From Varroa destructor (lineage: Eukaryota; Arthropoda; Arachnida; Mesostigmata; Varroidae): 64,000 nt of DNA. The stretch's first letter is position 1; every line of letters starts with the position of its first letter. The notes below the pieces were generated by a model. The model saw nothing but the letters and a program-made list of their open reading frames with translations. It was not told the DNA's origin and did not search any database. Of this stretch, positions 57,401 to 64,000 are shown piece after piece. Position numbers and translations under genes: made by a program. The stretch is from positions 19,125,037 through 19,189,036 of the forward strand of contig NW_019211454.1 in the NCBI RefSeq assembly GCF_002443255.2, read 5' to 3'.

Positions 57401-59591
57401 AATATTTGCGGCATGTGTTATACTGCGAAGTAAGATACTCGTAGTACAACTATAGTTGACATTACGATTTGTATCTTCGTCGCATTAGTAAAAATGAGTC
57501 AAGCATGTGTTTTTATTGGCTTAGTAAAAAGACGCATTGGCAGAATGTATTGAAATCGTTTCTTTAGTCTGATTTCCCTTATTATCGTCAGGCTTCACGA
57601 AGGCGTGAGGTCAGGCTATAGATTTTTATCATTCAATGGGATAGCGATTTAAGGCAAATTAGACGATGTCCTGCTGACGGAATAACGCAGTATTCTAATA
57701 AATGCTAACTAATTTGCGTCAGCCGGTCACTACTGCCACAAATAGTCATTATTTACTTACCGCGTACGCGAAAACGATCTGCGTAGACAAAACACCATTA
57801 AATGTACTCTACACTCTTTCGGAATAAGTTTGATTTTCCACTGACAGCACTATAAGAAACAATAGGCTCAGAGAAGAGAGAGAATCGCGACCGCCGTGTA
57901 CTAGAGTTTGTGTTAAACAAAGACAACTCTAGAAACACTGAAAAAACTGTCGATGTAATGTTTTTCTTAACAGTATCTCAAACTCGACGTTTTCAGAGTT
58001 CGCTTCAAAAAAGTTAAATTTGCTAACGCTTATCGTCGACTGCGAGGTCAGGGTCGAGCGTTCGTCGAGGGAACGTTGTGGCGACAGCTGTCTCATTTCG
58101 GCTTGAAGCTGAACAGAGGGCATTGGATATAGTGGTGACCGGAGGAGGATTTTAATCATCAAGTAAAGTTTAAGAATGAGGTCAGGCCTTACTAAGAATG
58201 GCTGGTATCCAGAATCTCGGCACCGCGGTTATTTTCAGTTTCCACCTGATCGCCATTGAACCTACCACTTTTCTCTCGAGGAAAATTAGTTACAAAGTAA
58301 GAGTCAGATAGGCTAGAGTAGAGAATGCAAAGGTTTCGGATTTAGTTAGTTTTGTCGAAAATCATTTTACGTCAGTCTCAATAAACAATATAGACAAGAC
58401 GTCTTGTGTATGTATATATATATATATAACAAACAGATTTGTTAGTCAGTATATTCTGTGCCCAGATATACGGGCACTATGCTCTGTCTTCATTGGAACT
58501 TTTTTAAACGTAGTGTATCCTTGCCTATGATATAGTAAACAATACAAAAATCTTTTCAAACCAATTTCTATCTAAGCTGACAACTCTTATTCTTCGCTGC
58601 AATCTCCTCTTCCTCCAGTTGTCTCAATAGGGCCTCGTACTATTGCTTGAAATCGTATTCAAACTAGTGTACTTTGTGATTACCTTACCATTACAAATGG
58701 GCCAGCATTTGGCGGCTAACGCCTGTGGTGTAGTTAGCGATTTCGTGTTCCGTTAAGTCGTCCATAGCTATTTAGCAGGTCGAAAATTTTGAATGACCCC
58801 TAAATAGAGCGCCATTAGGAGACGATATTTCCATCGAGTCCTTGATTATCTACGACTATAAGGAGCGTTGTTAGAAAGTAATGCGTCTAGAAGCAAAATT
58901 ATCCTCAATGCTCAGAGTAAATGTTCAGTGGTTAAGTTTCCATTACTTAAGGGTAAGCGCTGATGGCATCTAAAGAAGATTAGTGCCGCGTCTGGGCGAA
59001 GAAGCCACCGACGAAATTACTCGTGCATTCAATTAAAGAACGGAAATTGGGGGATTTTCAGGAATTGTTATTTCTTTGGAATTTTTCCATTAATCTTTGA
59101 TGGACTCGACCAGCACTTACATCTTCAAGACGTTTAATCGCTAAACGCCAATTTTAAACATTAGACGGTATTTTTGTCTCTGAACTAATCATTCCGTGAT
59201 GGCATTCAAACAGTTTATAGTCGCAAATTGCCAAATAATTGATGTAAATATACTAAATATCGTCTGCTAGTGGCGCGAAATTTAACATATATCCAAATTC
59301 CCAGCACCTCAGCTAGTACCTGATAATTTAACTTAAATATAGATTAACATCGCTAAATGCAGAATTTACAAGTAGTTTTTACGGTTTATCAAGCCTATAC
59401 GAAAGTCATTAATTCACCTGCAGGTAGGCGGCTTGCTCGAAGGCTACCGACTTAACGATGCGTTTCGAAGAGAGCACGGCAGAAAGAGGAATAGGGTAAA
59501 CCGGGCTTACAATGATATGTTACAAAGAATGCTCAACAAGCACGACTACTGGATTAAACTTGTTCATTGCGACATTCACCTTCATTTTCAG
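54481..59591. other. Non-coding stretch with simple repeats and a tRNA-like patch
   Basis: TA repeats near 56825 and 58411, and an A-run near 56467. The sequence GGCGGGGCAG occurs twice (54945 and 55019). At 58721-58790 a GGTGTAGTTAGCG piece and a CAGGTCGAAAAT piece about 50 bases on resemble A and B boxes (see findings). No protein-coding gene is recognised. Confidence 0.5.
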
Positions 59592-59691
59592 TGTCGATGA
59601 CGACAAATGGTTTTGGGTCAGCACATTCAATGGAAAAGCTGGCCATTACGAATGGCCATATCAGACTTTTCAGAACCACCACTGCCACTAG
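59592..59691 (+). CDS. Candidate terminal exon, faintly SH3-like
   Basis: A good 3' splice site (CACCTTCATTTTCAG, AG at 59590-59591) leads into a frame of 32 codons and a TAG: VDDDKWFWVSTFNGKAGHY, then EWPYQTFQ. The C-terminal half of an SH3 domain has the pattern D-D-x-W-W-x-x-x-x-x-N-G-x-x-G-x-x-P-x-x-Y. Here D-D-K-W-F, NGKAG and a final P-Y fall in the same order, with the key G after WW and the FPSNYV motif not kept. An 87-codon frame in another register (59607-59870) overlaps. No upstream exon with the ALYDY half was found. Over so few residues this may be coincidence. Confidence 0.22.
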
Positions 59692-62600
59692 TGTCGCGCT
59701 GTGACCTTGGTTACATTTGGTATTTCTACATTGATTATTGTGCGCCTCCTCCCCGATTATTTACATTTGCTCTGCTCAATGAACATGGAGATGCGCTTCA
59801 TGTAGTAGCAATTCTAAAAGCGAATGAACTTAGTATTATCCCTATGCAGGCAGCCCTACACATGTTCTAAGCCGCACAAGCAATGTACGGAGTAAGTGTA
59901 CGACATTAACAAACCAAATCCATCTGCGCAATTTTTGCGGCAACGATCAGTTAACGTTTCAAATCACCATCATGGACACGACTTTACCTAAACAACAGCT
60001 GCAAGGTGATTATCTGTAACTATGACTCATTTCAATGCAAGTTTGCAAATTTCCACGTAGATGTTCCTGCTCCACGCAAAGTAAGCCTTTAGCGTGGGAT
60101 TTACTCTAGTCTGGAATCCTGTTCAGTTTTTCACTACTCTGAGTGCACTTCACGATTTTTATGGTGACGCCGATTCAACCGAAATCGCTCTAGGCACGCA
60201 GCAGGTGGTCGAACGAACGATGTGAGATCCGCGAACACGATGATCTCATGAAATCCAATAGGAAAACGCGAACTGGAAAAGGAGAAGCGGGACTAAAAAT
60301 CGAAAGGGTGCCGTCCAGCTAGAACTGACGATGAGATTTTTTAAATCACATTATTTAATGATATGCTTATAAACTGTTGACAAACCATTACCTTTCATCG
60401 TAACTTGCATCATTCAAATATCTGAAATTCACGTGTCGAACCGAGGACACAGAAACTAACAGAATATTGTCATTAACTCAATAAGAACAAAACGAAAGTG
60501 TCTGCATACATACTAAAGCGTATGTTGTCTTGTATCTTATAGCAATTCAGCATTGTTTGGGAACTCATCATGAACTCCATACAATGTATACGCTCTACGC
60601 AGAATCATTCCCCGCAACTGCATCACTACTAAAATCTACCAACTATTCGGCGCTACATTGTAAAATTACCACTTTTCGATATTTCCGTTACGTCGTCGTC
60701 TCGCTGGCAACACAAAGTCCTAACTATAATAACGGTTGTTGCAACCTTACCATCGATAAATGTGACCTTAAACTATTTTTGTCTGTGTTATTTTATTCAC
60801 TATTAACTGTATTTTGGCTATCACCCATATTCTAGATTTGAATAAAATTAGTAGAGAGCGTAATGATAAATGACAAAAATATCACCAGTGTCTCAATACC
60901 TGCTAGTTTCGTCGGAACAACATACGCCGGGCGCAGTTTCTCTTGAATCTCTGCTCTGCCGGGTTCCCTTGTTTTTGTGCTCTTGCGGCTATCTGGTTTT
61001 TTTTTTGCTTTTCAGCCGCTAGTTTCTTTCTCAGCACAGTTGACACCGCCAGCCATACGGTTGGTGCGCGGCACCCGACCTAGATCGCCTGACGAATCGA
61101 TTTTTTACCAAAGCATTTTAATATCATCATTCACCTGGAAAGGAATGCCATTGACTTGGAACGAAGAAAAACACCGGGAACGAAGTTGAGCACGTTGCGG
61201 GACCTCGCTGCCACGTGCCAGTCGTCCGAACTATCGCGCGCTTTCTCCTTCGCATTCTTTTCTGCTTATTTCTTTTTTCCTTCGTACTCTCCCGCTTTCT
61301 TACAAATACTCTCTCTGCATCCCTGATGCCGTAACCTGGCGACCGGTCATGCCACGTCTACAGCAGACTGCTCGAGCATAGTCAATGGTTTTCGTTTGAA
61401 ATTTTCGGGGCCATCCCGTTCGATTTGAGTTTCGTGCATTGAAGTCGGTGGAAAATAGGGCAAATGCCAAAGCGAGAAAGGAGGGGTCAGCTGGAACTGC
61501 TGCAATCAGGAAAGGTATTTGAAAAGACCTGGAAACGATAAGGAAGTACAAAAAAGCATGTATGATGTTTCAGGGAGTAAGAGCGAAAGGACACCTTACT
61601 GACGAAGTCAAAAAAAGACGATTTTCTAATACGGCAAATAGATAATGCTCCTTTCAGAAGTGAACTAGATAGCTAATTTAATTGAGATTCACTGGAATTA
61701 ATCAGCGATGGGCTGACCACGATTTAGTCACGTATAAGTTCAATAAGCAGGTTACAGACTGTTCTTCTTGAACGGTTGTCTCTGTGTATGGCCATGATAA
61801 TTACTTATCACTACAAATATAAACTGGCTAATGCGCATAATTTTTTAAAGATAAAAAGTATTCCTGTTTGATAGATACAATCTATTATGAAATAACTAAA
61901 TAGAAACAACAAAGAAACGCTTTTAAGAAATTAAGAAAATCACATAAAACGTCTGATCCAGCCTCGACACTCGCTGTCTTTATGAACCAGAAGGTATGAA
62001 ACTTCAAGTTACTGTGCTTTAAATTCGCTAAGCAAAAAAACTAACGTTTCATCGAAAGCTCACAATAAATTGTTTATTGTATGGTCAAGACTTTTCTGTT
62101 GCTGTTTCGCACTAGTCATTTCCTCGTTGCCCATCCGGTGCCGGCGACCGCTCTAACTAAACTCCTCACGATACCACTTTAACAACGGTCCAACGGTCAA
62201 CTCCAAACGTCACCGCCTGAGTCCTAAAAACAGTGCAATTAGCCTCCGTCTCTTTCCTTTGCCTATTCCCATAAACTTCCCAGCGATCACTATGCTACTA
62301 GCGCTTCGGCTCTCATCAATACTTACAGATCATTTGCTTATCGACCGTTTATCAGAATTGTTCAAGACGCGAAAAGGCAACGTCAAAATATGGAGCTGCG
62401 ACACAGACGATAGCTTTTTTGATGATTCTGAGATGTCTTCAATATTACGCCAAGCCGCCTGCTTGTCTGCTCGGCTAGCCGAAGTCATTTCGGGACACGG
62501 TGTTATGGCCGCGCCGATGACACGACTACCCCTAAACTAGCGTCTTCTTTCAGGTGACCAGCGACCAAATAGCAGACGACAGCAGACACCAGTCACCTAA

Positions 62601-63876
62601 CTTCCGGATATTCAGTGTGTTTAGCAGAGTATCTTAGCCGCTCTTGTGACGGCGAAGCGACCGCTTTTGAAAGACGGTACCTCGAACCCACCGACTGTTA
62701 TTTCGATATTTCAGGCCTGGCGGTTTCTTCAGGTAAACTAGGACTAAGGGGGAAAAATGGGAATAGACACCGCAGCTTGGAAAATCGAATGGACCATCCC
62801 ATCCAAGGAGGGAATGAAAATCACTCTTCTACAAGTGAAAGACGGGGACACTGCAAACATTGGCTACTGCGCCGTACTACTAATGCTATTGCGAGTGAAG
62901 AGAGGAGAGGCGACTAAGGGAGCAAGAGGATAGGGGCAAGTGATGCCCAAGTTATAGACGTGCTCTGTCGTAAAGTCTTTCCAGCTGCGAAATGGGATGC
63001 CAGAAGAGAGGCTAGGAAGAGAAAAAGAGTGGTCTACAAAGATTTTCCGAGGCCAATTGGCTAGAAGTGATCTAGTCGCGTGTAAAAAAGGCCAATAAAG
63101 AATGTCAAAGCTACTGGCACTATTCATACAAGAAGAAACTAACTCGGGCGAAATGGGTGGTGAAGTGTGGAAGTACGAGGATAATGGCGATACATGAAGC
63201 AGTAGAAAAAGAAAACTTTTACTATTACCTTTTTGATCCTTTCTCGACGAAAGCCACCATTAATATTATAATAGCTTTTGCAGTGGGGCAAATGGATTGA
63301 TGATAGGTAGGTGGATTTGAGGAATACTGATGGGGCCATACTCAACCTAGCGCTGTCCTGAAATAAAAAAAAAATTGAAACCGCAGTGGAGGACGTATCT
63401 TTCACTGTAAAAGTTCTACTTACTCTTACTCATTTCATCTGCGAGTAAATATTTATCAATATGGTGCGAATTCAGTGTAGTTTATATTTTCCTTTGTCAT
63501 GTCAAAAAAAAAACTTGGAATGGGGCTTACAAAGCGTTTGGTATATACAATATTGCCGAAAGTGTTGATGTTTATATCATGGTTCTTTGTCCATAAGATA
63601 AACAGGAATAGACTTAGATCCCTTTCGATCTATGCAATCTTCCGATTGTTGTCGGAATGTTTCGGAACATATTTGCATGTTTATTTTATATCTTACTTTG
63701 CATTTACGGTGTACCATGAACTTCTGAAAGGAGGTGACGTTTTCTAGCACGGTTTCTCCACGTAGCTAATAATAATTACTCACAGTGTCTCATTAACGTG
63801 CATTTTGGGCAATAGAATAGAGTAGGAGGTTTTGTTTCGACTTGTAAAAATTAGTACCCCTAGTAATTTTCGTCAG
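59692..63876. other. Mostly non-coding, GC-richer from about 61000 to 63100
   Basis: The GC-richer part holds several 70-100-codon frames on both strands, none recognised. A segment with a strong acceptor (CTTCTTTCAG, AG 62552-62553) and a strong donor (TTCAG|GTAAAC, GT 62733-62734) spans 179 bases. No frame stays open across it, so if it is an exon it is untranslated or non-coding. GC enrichment close to the candidate exon at 63877 would fit a 5' gene region. Confidence 0.4.
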
Positions 63877-64000
63877 ATCCAGCGCTGGCAGCAGCCGTAG
63901 CAACAACAGAAACGATGCGTGAACAAGAGAGACGTCGTCGTCTTTGTGCAGCAATAATAGATCGGTTGATTACTCATGAGTTACCCCACGGAGCTACTGT
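63877..64000 (+). CDS. Candidate 5' coding exon, cut by the window end
   Basis: A plausible 3' splice site (TAATTTTCGTCAG) ends at 63876. From there a frame is open to the window edge (41 codons), bounded upstream by TAG TAA. The translation reads PALAAAVATTETMREQERRR then RLCAAIIDRLITHELPHGAT. It has the charged, helix-forming look of a real protein and is unlike the AT-rich flank. The ATG at 63915 has A at -3 and could be the start codon, with an untranslated part before it. No family is recognised. The gene would continue right of the window. Confidence 0.42.

Noticed and set aside
62259..62540. A 93-codon forward frame in the GC-richer region near the right end
   Set aside because: The composition is plausible, but it has no family resemblance and no splice signals fitting its frame. 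Neighbouring frames on the other strand are equally open.
62554..62732. A 179-base interval with strong acceptor and donor, considered as a coding exon
   Set aside because: No reading frame is open across it. It could be an untranslated exon at most.

Overview
This is a stretch of animal nuclear genome with very few genes, most likely from an arthropod. The evidence is an AT-rich background, no operon-like packing of ORFs, no tRNA or rRNA genes, and many short A/T, AT, TTA and GTT simple repeats. Decayed copies of typical animal transposable elements (mariner, two clades of non-LTR retrotransposon, a tRNA-derived SINE) point the same way. One 100-N run at 18017-18116 marks a scaffold gap of conventional size. 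The species cannot be named from sequence alone.

No complete protein-coding gene is visible. Most long open frames are chance frames in locally GC-richer islands and match nothing I recognise. I list a small set of exon candidates. Each joins an open, protein-like frame to a plausible splice site, a good start context or a window edge. They are: both window ends (1-116 and 63877-64000, + strand); 13384-13617, 41424-41549, 53428-53553 and 59592-59691 on the + strand; and 10803-10928, 14215-14571 and 42625-42780 on the - strand. The - strand exon at 42625-42780 is exactly 52 codons, phase 0-0, with a weak resemblance to zona pellucida (ZP) domains. All are hypotheses to test with RNA data, and they do not yet join into one gene model. 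A CpG-rich patch at 33955-34052 carries two CCAAT motifs, a GACGTC core and an NRF1-type palindrome, and is the best promoter candidate.

The best supported content is mobile-element debris. Left to right it comprises a possible RT N-terminal fragment (15921-16043), an RTE-like reverse transcriptase relic (28861-29257, +), a mariner transposase relic with its third catalytic aspartate replaced (36348-36730, -) and a Jockey/CR1-like RT relic (49607-50190, +). Three dispersed sequences (10319-10490 +, 20340-20496 -, 37786-37950 +) share the same ordered blocks: a tRNA-like A box, a GGAGCC core and an ACGTAAAACT-type tail. I interpret them as one old tRNA-derived SINE family. Two to three further partial copies lie at 4208-4345, 54370-54480 and perhaps 44228-44320. 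I cannot assign this SINE to a named family.

Structural oddities include a perfect 24-bp stem with a 7-nt loop at 48525-48579, a perfect 46-bp tandem duplication at 30961-31052 that ends at a possible splice acceptor, and a pair of adjacent small hairpins at 45751-45796. The rest of the window, including the 8.4 kb between 20497 and 28860, looks like intron or intergenic DNA in which I see nothing recognisable.
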